DNA of 47,368 bases from Candidatus Amesbacteria bacterium RIFCSPLOWO2_01_FULL_49_25 (GTDB lineage Bacteria > Patescibacteriota > Microgenomatia > CAZETR01 > Amesbacteraceae), in the NCBI GenBank assembly GCA_001773725.1, contig MEXP01000024.1:1-47368 (forward strand), written 5' to 3'. The notes under the pieces were generated by a model, which saw nothing but the letters and a program-made list of their open reading frames with translations, did no database searches and was not told the origin of the DNA. Shown in pieces: positions 26,198 through 32,647 of this stretch. Made by a program: the position numbers and the translations under genes. Position 1 is the first letter of the stretch. Each line of letters begins with the position of its first letter.

Positions 26198-26593
26198 ATG
26201 AATTACGAATTAATTGCCCGACTCCAAGAAATCGACTATTCCATGCACATCCGGGACATCGCCTCAGGCTCTCTTGAGCCCTACATCATTTCAGGTCTCC
26301 TAGCCGCACTTTTTTGTCTGACCGGGACAGGCAGAAGCCAAGCCGGCTCAGAGTATCTCAACCATAACGGAATCCCCTCCATCTGCGTCGAAGGTGGCCT
26401 TCGTTACCTACGCGAAGAAATGGACCGCTACTCCCAAATGCAAGCCATCTCCACCTTAAACCGCTTGCCGTTTCTAATTGCCCACATAGATAAGCAAGAG
26501 AAAAAAGACTATCTTACATTGCTATCCCTAATGCGAGTCGAATACCACCAATGGCCCCAGGAAGCACTTGCCTCCATCCAATCCCGACTCTAG
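26198..26593 (+). CDS. Unknown protein
   Basis: 131 residues, mostly helical, possibly with one hydrophobic stretch (SGLLAALFCLTG). No known family. A perfect TATAAT 6 bases before the ATG supports expression. Its stop codon abuts the remnant tRNA-Gln on the other strand. Confidence 0.6.
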   Translation: MNYELIARLQEIDYSMHIRDIASGSLEPYIISGLLAALFCLTGTGRSQAGSEYLNHNGIPSICVEGGLRYLREEMDRYSQMQAISTLNRLPFLIAHIDKQEKKDYLTLLSLMRVEYHQWPQEALASIQSRL

Positions 26594-26650
26594 CTGCGGG
26601 GCAGCGAGTCGAACCCCAATACCAGCATCCAAAGTGCCGTGTCCTTAGCC
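26594..26650 (-). pseudogene. Truncated tRNA-Gln (3' part)
   Basis: On the - strand a D-stem half (GGAC), a complete anticodon arm (loop CTTTGGA, anticodon TTG), a variable loop and a TTCGACT T-loop are followed by acceptor half CCCCGCA and G73. The T-stem has a G-G mismatch and two wobbles. The 5' acceptor and D-loop are missing and replaced by the CCTGAG-type repeat at 26650-26667. It cannot fold as a normal tRNA. Confidence 0.65.
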
Positions 26651-26674
26651 CTGAGTCTGCCGAAGGGCGGTTAA

Positions 26675-26772
26675 GTCAACTATCCCGCTGCGGGACTTGG
26701 ATTCGAACCAAGATAGCGGGATCCAAAGTCCCGAGTCCTACCATTAGACGATCCCGCAGCGCGGTAGTTGAC
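26675..26772. repeat. Inverted repeat enclosing a tRNA-Gln gene
   Basis: Arms 26675-26695 and 26752-26772 are complementary at 19 of 21 positions. The inner 7 bp are the tRNA acceptor stem itself, the outer 14 lie outside the tRNA. In the transcript this would extend the acceptor stem to 21 bp. Confidence 0.7.
26688..26758 (-). tRNA. tRNA-Gln (anticodon TTG)
   Basis: Cloverleaf: acceptor TGCGGGA/TCCCGCA, D-stem GTCT/GGAC, anticodon stem CGGGA/TCCCG with loop CTTTGGA, T-arm CTTGG-TTCGAAT-CCAAG, discriminator G73. U1-A72 and G73 fit glutamine tRNAs. CCA is not encoded. Confidence 0.9.
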
Positions 26773-26792
26773 GTCCCGTTAGACGATCCGGT
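26773..26792 (-). repeat. Possible 5' tRNA-Gln fragment
   Basis: Bases 26779-26789 repeat exactly the 11 bases at 26744-26754, the D-stem/position 5-15 region of the intact tRNA-Gln, with partial similarity on each side. No anticodon follows, so it looks like a leftover 5' piece. Confidence 0.4.
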
Positions 26793-26794
26793 GC

Positions 26795-26869
26795 TGGTGG
26801 GCCCGGAGAGATTCGAACTCTCGGTCGTCTCCTTAAGAGGGAGCTGCTTTACCACTAAGCTACGGACCC
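26795..26869 (-). tRNA. tRNA-Lys (anticodon CTT)
   Basis: Acceptor GGGTCCG/CGGGCCC, loop CTCTTAA, T-loop TTCGAAT, A73 and an encoded CCA. The outermost anticodon-stem pair is G-A. Confidence 0.88.
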
Positions 26870-26918
26870 ACACCAATTTTACCCCAAATCAGCCATCCAG
26901 TGCTAGAATCCATAAGTC

Positions 26919-27260
26919 ATGGAATGTCATATCGACAAACACGATTGCCAGCTTAAAGGCTGCACGCACCAGGAGATGCCGTACTGCACTCGCTCTATCA
27001 ATCGCTTAACAAACTCACTAACTCAACTCCATTCAGGTAAATCTCAGCCTTTCGAAGCATGGTTCAACGATCGCTTAGCCAACTTGGATCTCAACGACGG
27101 GACCCCATTCACGCTCTGGTGGCTAATGATCCAAAACTTATCAGAAATCATAGACGTTCCCATGCCCCATATACTCAAATATATTTCCTCCCGACGCACC
27201 ACCCAACCCTGGCCCGCACTTGTGCCCCCGGCTAGAATCGAACTAGCATCTTATCCTTAG
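26919..27260 (+). CDS. Unknown protein, end overlapping a tRNA gene
   Basis: 113 residues; a Cys/His-rich start (MECHIDKHDCQLKGCTHQEMPYC) that could bind metal, then a helical region. TAGAAT lies 9 bases upstream of the ATG. The last 12 or so codons are read from the antisense of tRNA-Arg(TCT) and are not natural protein sequence, so either the true stop was lost or the gene is decaying. Confidence 0.45.
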   Translation: MECHIDKHDCQLKGCTHQEMPYCTRSINRLTNSLTQLHSGKSQPFEAWFNDRLANLDLNDGTPFTLWWLMIQNLSEIIDVPMPHILKYISSRRTTQPWPALVPPARIELASYP

Positions 27261-27294
27261 AAGGGATTTGCTCTATCCATTGAGCTACGGGGGC
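27223..27294 (-). tRNA. tRNA-Arg (anticodon TCT)
   Basis: Acceptor GCCCCCG/CGGGGGC, loop CTTCTAA, T-loop TTCGATT, A73; CCA not encoded. On the - strand it lies downstream of the hammerhead ribozyme and its companion hairpin. Confidence 0.9.
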
Positions 27295-27325
27295 TCATCC
27301 CATTTTACCCCATCCCAATCTTCTC

Positions 27326-27387
27326 CGAGGGAAGCCCAAGCTGACAGCTAGCACACTGCCAGCTCATCTTAGAGTGGGCTTCCCTCG
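27326..27387 (-). repeat. Long hairpin between ribozyme and tRNA-Arg
   Basis: A perfect 13-bp stem (27326-27338 with 27375-27387, CGAGGGAAGCCCA/TGGGCTTCCCTCG) encloses 36 bases that hold a second 8-bp stem (GCTGGCAG/CTGTCAGC, one G-U). No T tract follows on either strand, so it is not a standard terminator. Confidence 0.65.
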
Positions 27388-27399
27388 CAAAAGACTTTC

Positions 27400-27452
27400 A
27401 GCAGTTTCGTCCTTTCGGACTCATCAGTCCCGGCACACACCGGAAAACTACT
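27400..27452 (-). ncRNA. Hammerhead ribozyme (type III)
   Basis: Read on the - strand. Stem III AGTAG/CTGCT (27452-27448 with 27404-27400); the cleavage triplet GTT ends at 27446; stem I TTCCGG-TGTGTG-CCGGGA (27445-27428); core CTGATGA (27427-27421); stem II GTCC-GAAA-GGAC (27420-27409); core GAAA (27408-27405). Every invariant core nucleotide is present and all three stems pair, so it should self-cleave between 27446 and 27445. It lies about 320 bases downstream of the surface-protein gene and upstream of tRNA-Arg on the same strand. Confidence 0.9.
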
Positions 27453-27678
27453 AGATCGGAAGTGCAGGGAAAATTGCTTTGGGGTTTATATTAAAAAATA
27501 TATATAAAACAATGATTGCTTAACGCAACACCCAAATCAACTTGACCTACACTCCGCGATCTCTTTAACCAAAAAATTATCCAGCTTCAAGCTAGATCTA
27601 GCGCAAATTTTGCTAGGAAGCTTTTGGCTTTCTTTTTTGGTCTTCGAGATCTCTCGAGGATATTGGATAATGATAATA
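27453..27678. other. Noncoding AT-rich stretch
   Basis: No gene supported. Contains an AT-rich run (27490-27510) and a hairpin around 27570-27620 (AGCTTC/GAAGCT flanking CTAG/CTAG). A 58-codon open frame on the - strand lacks a start codon. Confidence 0.4.
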
Positions 27679-27758
27679 CTGATTCCTGGTTTCCGCTCAA
27701 CCGTCGGGTTGATTTAAGTAATGGTTTTGTCACCATTTACGGAAAACCAGGTAATCAG
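27679..27758. ncRNA. Three-way-junction RNA fold after the surface-protein gene
   Basis: Closing stem of about 17 bp (27679-27695 with 27740-27758, two bulged bases on the right arm) and two inner hairpins: TCAACC/GGTTGA (27697-27702, 27707-27712) and AATGG/CCATT (27720-27724, 27733-27737). It begins 12 bases beyond the surface-protein stop codon. The stop itself lies in a 5-bp hairpin with a GCAA tetraloop (TTAGC-GCAA-GCTAA). No T tract. Confidence 0.55.
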
Positions 27759-27769
27759 TCCTCTCGAGG

Positions 27770-28630
27770 TTAGCTTGCGCTAATCCCTGTTTCCCCCTTC
27801 TTCCGGCGCCTGGCCAGCAAAACCGCCAGCACTAACAGCGGAATCAAAATCGCTCCGCAAAGACCGGCAACCAATTGGCCCCAGTCTTTAAATATCGCCG
27901 GAAGAAATACGTTCAACCCCAGCCCCCCATCGAGGTACCACTTGTCCCCTTGAACCTGCGGTTTGTGCCCGGGCACCACGGTGGGTGTCTGGGTCGGGGT
28001 CGACGTGCTAGTCGGCGTCGGTGAAGAAAAAACTTGAACCGTCGACGTGATTGCCGGCACCGGGGTGGTGACAACTTGCGTCACCGTAAAAACAGTCCCC
28101 GGGCCAACCGTAGGCGTCGGAGTCGGCGTTGCCGTCTCCTCAATTTCTTCACAATCTTCCTCACAATCCCCACCGGGCACATCTGTTTCTGCAGAAGTCG
28201 GATCGGGCGTCCGCGTGCTCGGGGGTTCCGTCGGGATTTCCGTCGGATCGGGCGTCCGCGTCGCTTTGTGCTCTTCGGTCGGAACTGGCGTCCGCGTGCT
28301 CGGGGGTTCCGTCGGGTTTTCCGTCGGATCGGGCGTTTCAGTGATCGACTCTGGAGTCTCCGTCACTTCGGGGATTGGGCATAGCCCCTCTTCCCATTCC
28401 GGGTTAGGCTTTTGCCCTTCCTCAAAGTACCGCTCCTGGCAGTCCCCGTTCCCCAGAAAGTGATGGTACCACCCGGGGGTGGTTGAGGGCTGCGGAGGAT
28501 CCGCGTTCACAACTGCTACGTTTAAAATCACCCCTACTGCGGCCGCAATCACAATGAAGGACCGAAATCCTTCGACGATGCGGTTATTCTTTTTAATCCC
28601 CTTGATTATGTCCAGTAAACTAGCGTTCAT
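27770..28630 (-). CDS. Thr/Pro-repeat surface protein with C-terminal membrane anchor
   Basis: 286 residues. Hydrophobic N-terminal segment (SFIVIAAAVGVILNVAVV), a short Cys-containing region, then repeats of TPDPTE, PTEPPSTRTP and TPTPTPT between about 95 and 215 (a direct DNA repeat of about 50 bases can be seen around 28205-28320). It ends with a membrane helix (LVAGLCGAILIPLLVLAVLLA) and RRRKK. There is no LPXTG motif, so it is probably held by the helix. AAGGAG lies 8 bases before the ATG and overlaps the stop of a small upstream frame. Pro/Thr-rich stalks of this kind are typical of cell-surface or mucin-like proteins. Confidence 0.75.
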   Translation of the reverse strand: MNASLLDIIKGIKKNNRIVEGFRSFIVIAAAVGVILNVAVVNADPPQPSTTPGWYHHFLGNGDCQERYFEEGQKPNPEWEEGLCPIPEVTETPESITETPDPTENPTEPPSTRTPVPTEEHKATRTPDPTEIPTEPPSTRTPDPTSAETDVPGGDCEEDCEEIEETATPTPTPTVGPGTVFTVTQVVTTPVPAITSTVQVFSSPTPTSTSTPTQTPTVVPGHKPQVQGDKWYLDGGLGLNVFLPAIFKDWGQLVAGLCGAILIPLLVLAVLLARRRKKGETGISAS

Positions 28631-28642
28631 TTCGAATTCTCC

Positions 28643-28714
28643 TTAGCTCCTATCCGTGGTCGTAATGACCTTTCCTTTTTTCGTCCGCTTCTTACCTGAG
28701 GATGTCGTTTCCAC
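28643..28714 (-). CDS. Possible 23-codon leader peptide upstream of the surface protein
   Basis: GTG start 8 bases after a near-perfect Shine-Dalgarno (AAAGGAGGTGA), reading METTSSGKKRTKKGKVITTTDRS in two halves of basic and Thr-rich character. Its TAA stop is part of TAAGGAG, the ribosome-binding site of the surface-protein gene, so the two would be translationally coupled. The frame stays open upstream to a TAG at 28823-28825. Unrecognised peptide. Confidence 0.45.
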   Translation of the reverse strand: METTSSGKKRTKKGKVITTTDRS

Positions 28715-28822
28715 TTTTCTCACCTCCTTTCGGTGTGAGAAAAAAACGGATTCCGAAATCTGAAAGGGATTGTCCCTAACGCCATGTTTTTGAATAGCTT
28801 CTCTGCTATCCCTATTGGCTTT

Positions 28823-28915
28823 CTACTTTTCTCTCATCTTCTTTTGGATTTTCTCTCCCAACACCTCGCAAAGCGGGGTCCTATAGGAAGTTAGCTGACC
28901 ATGAGGGTCAACCAT
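28823..28915 (-). CDS. Possible 30-residue ORF ending in an in-frame TAG
   Basis: ATG 28915 (MVDPHGQLTSYRTPL...) to TAG 28823. After the TAG the same frame is open for another 59 codons to the leader-peptide stop, giving an 89-residue sequence if the TAG were read through or if this is one decayed gene. No ribosome-binding site or -10 seen. Confidence 0.25.
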   Translation of the reverse strand: MVDPHGQLTSYRTPLCEVLGEKIQKKMREK

Positions 28916-28967
28916 CCGCAAAAGATTCGACAAAAAAGCTTCGAGTCAACAAGACTAAAAAGTGGGG

Positions 28968-29087
28968 TGTGATTTTTTAGTTCCAACAGTCACATTTTTT
29001 TGGGACTGTGGGCCATCGCCAAAGGCAAGAGGTGCCTTATAGTTGGCGATGACTGGTCCGCATAAGCGGGCCGCAGCTAAAATCACA
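28968..29087. ncRNA. Four-way-junction structured RNA candidate
   Basis: P1 TGTGATTTT/AAAATCACA (28968-28980 with 29077-29087, two bulged T); ACAGTC/GACTGT (28986-28991, 29004-29009); CATCGCCAA/TTGGCGATG (29014-29022, 29043-29051) with an inner AAGGCA/TGCCTT; GGTCCGC-ATAA-GCGGGCC (29055-29061, 29066-29072, one mismatch). Four helices radiate from one junction. On the - strand it would lie in the 5' leader of the surface-protein locus; on the + strand it ends 35 bases before a small gene. No known class recognised. Confidence 0.55.
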
Positions 29088-29122
29088 TACTCTCCAATTG
29101 AGAGCACATAAGATTGAAATAG

Positions 29123-29263
29123 TTGACCAAAGAAGACTTACTAAAAATTGGCAAAGTTGTAAACGAAGCTATCGATTCCCGTGTATCAGGAATTATCGAC
29201 AAACGTGTTCCTGGAATTGTAGAAAAGCAACTCACACCCATCAAAAAACAACTTCAATCCTAA
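29123..29263 (+). CDS. Small helical protein, 46 residues
   Basis: TTG start, reading MTKEDLLKIGKVVNEAIDS and ending VEKQLTPIKKQLQS. Predicted two helices/coiled coil with heptad-like spacing, a pattern common in very small proteins of these bacteria. TAAGAT lies 8 bases upstream. Function unknown. Confidence 0.55.
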   Translation: MTKEDLLKIGKVVNEAIDSRVSGIIDKRVPGIVEKQLTPIKKQLQS

Positions 29264-29441
29264 GTGCTCCCAACTGGAGTTCATCCAATATCCAAAAGAT
29301 CTCTATTTTTAATGTGCTAGAATTAAAAAAGGTCTATATTCTAGGATAGCATACAAGCTATTTGTAGAATCACTAGAATACTCCTATAGGATACCATAAA
29401 CTACAGGCTTTGTCAAGAGGTCTAAGTGCTACAATAACTTT
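29264..29441 (+). promoter_or_regulatory. Upstream region of the VirD4-like gene
   Basis: Holds the -10 TACAAT (29430-29435, preceded by TGC as an extended -10) exactly 6 bases before ATG 29442, a TTGTCA that is too close (14 bases) to be an ideal -35, and a 10-bp palindrome TCCTATAGGA at 29382-29391 that also occurs at 28879-28888. No gene seen. Confidence 0.5.
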
Positions 29442-31580
29442 ATGGATTTAACTGTTCTCTCGCTTCGTGTCCCCCGCGAATCCGAAAACACTCCCGAGCA
29501 GACAGCCCAGCTTTTAGCCTCCCTGGCCAAAGCCGCCCAGAAGGGCACCCACATCAGCCTGGAAGTGACTCTGGAAACCGGCCAAATCACCTTCGCCGCG
29601 GTCTACCCCAAATCACTGCACACCTTCATCCAATCCCAGCTTCTGGCCACCTACCCCGATGTGATCATGACTGAAATAAAAGATTACTTGCATAATTGGC
29701 TCATTGAAAAAAACATTGATTTGAGCATAATTCGCCAAGCTTACGCCACCTACTTTCCTCTGCGGGACTACGCCGATTTCAAAGAAGTCGACCCCATGCT
29801 TCCCCTTTTGGGAGTTCTCTCCAAAGCCAGGACGCAGGACAAGATCCTAGTCCAGTTCGTGCTCACACCTGCTCCTTCCTCCGTGCAAAGACAAGCCTAC
29901 ATCTACACCCACCCCAACTCGCCAGCTGGCGAATACAAAGACAAACCCATAATCGAAGGCAAAAAGCTCATCGAAGACAAACTCTCCCAGCCCTTAGTCG
30001 GCGTCTCCATCCATTTTGCCGCTTCCCGGCCCGAATTGCTCCACGATCTCACCGGAGCCATCTCTGTTCTCAACAGACCCGACGGCAACTCCCTTATTAG
30101 GGGCAGATTATGGTCTTGGCAGCGCCGCAATCTCTGGCACAGCATCTACGAACGCATCCCGTTCAGAAGCTTCTTTTCCCCCCTGCCCGTTTTAAACGTC
30201 ATGGAACTCTCCTCGCTCTGGCATCTCCCTGGTGTCTACACCAAGCTCCCCAACGTCGCCTGGGCTCCCAGTTCATCGTTTGTCGAAGCTCCCGAAAACC
30301 TGCCGGTTTACTCCCCCAGCGATGAACAAAGTAACCAAGTAACTAATAACCAGGTCAATTTCTTCGCCAAAACGGTATTTCGAAATCAAGAAACCATCTT
30401 TGGCCTCAAGCTTACCGATCGCTTGCGCCACGTTTATATCCTGGGCAAGTCAGGCACCGGCAAATCCACTTTACTGGAAAACATGGCCGTAGACGACTTC
30501 AAAAAGGGCAGGGGAGTCGCCTTCATCGATCCCCACGGTGACGCCTGCGACAATCTCCTCGATTACATTCCCTCTTCACGCATCAATGACGTCATTTTCT
30601 TCAACCCCTCGGATCGCGAACACCCTATTCATTTAAATATTTTGGAGTCATCCTCACCTGAAAACGCCGAGCTGGTTGCCTCCGGCATTGTCTCCATTTT
30701 CCACAAGCTTTACGGCCACTCCTGGGGCCCCCGCCTCGAATATATTTTACGAAATACCCTTCTCACCCTCACGGCCATCTCCGGCTCCACTCTCCCAGAC
30801 GTCGTCCGCATGCTCACCGATACGGCGTTCAGGAAAAAAATCTACCCCCAGCTCACAAATCTTCAGCTCCTGGACTTTTGGAAAAACGAGTTCGACCGCC
30901 TGGAAGAAAAAACCAGGACCGAGCAAATTTCCTCGATATTAAACAAGGTTGGTCAATTCGTTTCCTCTCCCCTTATCCAAAACGTCATCTCTCACCCCCG
31001 TTCAACTCTCAATCTAGAAGATGTCTTAAACTCCGGCAAAATCTTGATCGCCAACCTTTCCCAAGGCAAGCTCGGCGAAGACAACTCCGCCCTCCTGGGA
31101 GCCATGCTCATAACCAAGCTCCAGCTGGCAGCCATGTCCCGAGTCGATACTCCAATCGAAAAACGCTCGCCCTTTTTTCTCTATGTCGACGAGTTTCAAA
31201 ACTTTGCCACCGAGTCATTCATAAAAATCCTCTCCGAATCCCGCAAGTACGGCCTGGGGCTTACCCTGGCCAATCAGTACATTGCCCAGATCCCGGAGCC
31301 AATTCAAAAAGCCATTTTCGGCAACGTCGGCACCGTCATCTCTTTCGTATTAGGCTCAGAAGACGCCCGGATTATGGAAGCCGAGTTTGGCACCAAATTT
31401 ACTCGCGACTCTCTCGTTTCCCTTCAAAAGCACAACATTGCCCTCAAAATGACCGTCGACGGCGCCGTCACTCAACCATTTCTAGCTGCCACCCTGCCTC
31501 CACTCAAATCCAAAAATCTCAACCGCACCAAAGTTATTGCCCAGTCCCGCTCGCGCTGGTCGCGTAAAACCTCCAAATAG
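29442..31580 (+). CDS. VirD4/TraG-like type IV secretion system DNA-binding ATPase
   Basis: 712 residues. An N-terminal 1-290 domain of unclear role, then the ATPase: Walker A GKSGTGKST near 336, FIDPHGDACDNLLDYIP (typical of this CPR-rich TraM/HerA-like group), Walker B FFLYVDEFQNFAT near 577, and LANQYIAQIPEPIQKAIFGNVG as the Gln-containing motif. No other mating-pair genes are present. Roles could be DNA transfer, DNA uptake or chromosome/plasmid handling; the sequence alone does not decide. The last 47 bases overlap the convergent SurA-like gene. Confidence 0.85.
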   Translation: MDLTVLSLRVPRESENTPEQTAQLLASLAKAAQKGTHISLEVTLETGQITFAAVYPKSLHTFIQSQLLATYPDVIMTEIKDYLHNWLIEKNIDLSIIRQAYATYFPLRDYADFKEVDPMLPLLGVLSKARTQDKILVQFVLTPAPSSVQRQAYIYTHPNSPAGEYKDKPIIEGKKLIEDKLSQPLVGVSIHFAASRPELLHDLTGAISVLNRPDGNSLIRGRLWSWQRRNLWHSIYERIPFRSFFSPLPVLNVMELSSLWHLPGVYTKLPNVAWAPSSSFVEAPENLPVYSPSDEQSNQVTNNQVNFFAKTVFRNQETIFGLKLTDRLRHVYILGKSGTGKSTLLENMAVDDFKKGRGVAFIDPHGDACDNLLDYIPSSRINDVIFFNPSDREHPIHLNILESSSPENAELVASGIVSIFHKLYGHSWGPRLEYILRNTLLTLTAISGSTLPDVVRMLTDTAFRKKIYPQLTNLQLLDFWKNEFDRLEEKTRTEQISSILNKVGQFVSSPLIQNVISHPRSTLNLEDVLNSGKILIANLSQGKLGEDNSALLGAMLITKLQLAAMSRVDTPIEKRSPFFLYVDEFQNFATESFIKILSESRKYGLGLTLANQYIAQIPEPIQKAIFGNVGTVISFVLGSEDARIMEAEFGTKFTRDSLVSLQKHNIALKMTVDGAVTQPFLAATLPPLKSKNLNRTKVIAQSRSRWSRKTSK

Positions 31581-32226
31581 TCGCTTTATCCCGCAAAGAC
31601 GTAATCAAGCTTTGAATCGCTGTTTGAAATTTTTCCTCTCGCAGGGCCGCTTTGGCTTCTTCGATCTTTTTCTCTTGGCTGTATTCTTTGGGGAAAAAGC
31701 TGTCATTATCCTTTACGTACTTTTGTGCTTCCTCACTCGCCACCTCTGTCTCCGATGCCAGCGCCTTCTCTAGACTCAGCTGCAATTTCACTTGACCCTT
31801 AAACCCGTCCAAAGTCATTCCCCTATCCGCCAACAGCTTCTCCAGGTCCTGCCCATCCAGACTCTTCTTCACTTCTTCAATTTTGGCCTCCAGATCACTA
31901 TCCGCAACCGTCACCCCACGCTTTTCAATCTCTGCCGCCAATAAATCCTGGGTAATCAGACCATCAATTGCTCCGGGCCCCTGGGATTTAAAAACCAACC
32001 TATCTACCTCAAACCGATAAATGGGCCGGTAATTCACCATCGCCGCCACCGGCCAGCTATCCGTCTTGTACCAGTACATACCCATCACCGCTAGCATCGC
32101 TGCGGCTCCGGCCGCAAACCACCCCCACTTTTTCTTCTTATCGTCTCCCACACTCTCCACGAGTGCCGGCTCAGCCGCTCCCGTCATCTCCTCATTCGTG
32201 ACTTCTATTCTCTTTCTTGCCGCCAT
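31534..32226 (-). CDS. Membrane-anchored SurA N-terminal domain protein (chaperone-like)
   Basis: 230 residues: charged cytoplasmic start, one helix (KWGWFAAGAAAMLAVMGMYWY), then the SurA_N helical domain (VNYRPIYRFEVDRLVFKSQG, VTVADSDLEAKIEEVKKSL, DGFKGQVKLQLSLEKAL). No PPIase parvulin domain follows, so it should be a holdase-type chaperone for exported proteins rather than an isomerase. TAGCAT sits 6 bases before the ATG. Confidence 0.8.
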   Translation of the reverse strand: MAARKRIEVTNEEMTGAAEPALVESVGDDKKKKWGWFAAGAAAMLAVMGMYWYKTDSWPVAAMVNYRPIYRFEVDRLVFKSQGPGAIDGLITQDLLAAEIEKRGVTVADSDLEAKIEEVKKSLDGQDLEKLLADRGMTLDGFKGQVKLQLSLEKALASETEVASEEAQKYVKDNDSFFPKEYSQEKKIEEAKAALREEKFQTAIQSLITSLRDKATIWRFYATSASGTGQ

Positions 32227-32232
32227 CCTGCT

Positions 32233-32238
32233 ATGCTA
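32233..32238 (-). promoter_or_regulatory. -10 box of the SurA-like gene
   Basis: TAGCAT then exactly 6 bases to ATG 32226. Confidence 0.4.
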
Positions 32239-32254
32239 ACATAAAGACTGCAAA

Positions 32255-32647
32255 ATGTCTCACCCCAACTGGCTGGACCGTCTGCGCGCCCGGTACAACC
32301 CATCCTATCTTTACCCTGGGCAAGTCGGCATCAACTTCGGCCCCATCACCGCCGGCATCATCCATCTTTCACCCTCCAACAAAGAAATTATCTGGAACGT
32401 AGTCGACTACCGCCAGCTCAAAAAAGGCAGTTTGCTCAAATTTTTAGGCTATGCCCATCAACTCCGTGTTGGCCCCAGCTTAGAAAAATATACCTCAATT
32501 TTCGAAACCATCCAAGCCATTTCCGACTTCCCCGTAAATGCGGGCGATGTTTTAGCCGTCTCGCCTTCGGATCGCAAAGCTATCGCTCCTGCTCCAACCG
32601 AGCCAACCCCCCCCACAGTCCAGCTCTATGGCCCAAACGAGCCTTGA
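32255..32647 (+). CDS. Unknown protein
   Basis: 130 residues, predicted soluble and beta-rich up to about 105 (YLYPGQVGINFGPITAGIIHL, KGSLLKFLGYAHQL), then a Pro-rich tail (APAPTEPTPPT). No family recognised. Divergent from the SurA-like gene with a 28-base gap; its 3' end overlaps the ROK gene by 68 bases tail to tail. Confidence 0.55.
   Translation: MSHPNWLDRLRARYNPSYLYPGQVGINFGPITAGIIHLSPSNKEIIWNVVDYRQLKKGSLLKFLGYAHQLRVGPSLEKYTSIFETIQAISDFPVNAGDVLAVSPSDRKAIAPAPTEPTPPTVQLYGPNEP

Noticed and set aside
27537-27713. A 58-codon open frame on the - strand between the three-way junction and the ribozyme
   Set aside because: No ATG, GTG or TTG near its beginning, no promoter, and it overlaps strongly self-complementary sequence. 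Open frames of this length are expected by chance.
28205-28320. Direct repeats near 28.2 kb as a mobile element
   Set aside because: They are in-frame codon repeats of the Thr/Pro-rich surface protein.
28718-28748. Stem TTTTCTCAC/GTGAGAAAA as an intrinsic terminator
   Set aside because: The T-rich side comes before the stem on the - strand and A-rich follows on the + strand; it also overlaps the Shine-Dalgarno of the leader frame.
29442-31580. Evidence for an integrated conjugative element
   Set aside because: Only the VirD4-like ATPase is present; no relaxase, VirB4, integrase or origin of transfer was found nearby, and this ATPase occurs alone in many CPR genomes.
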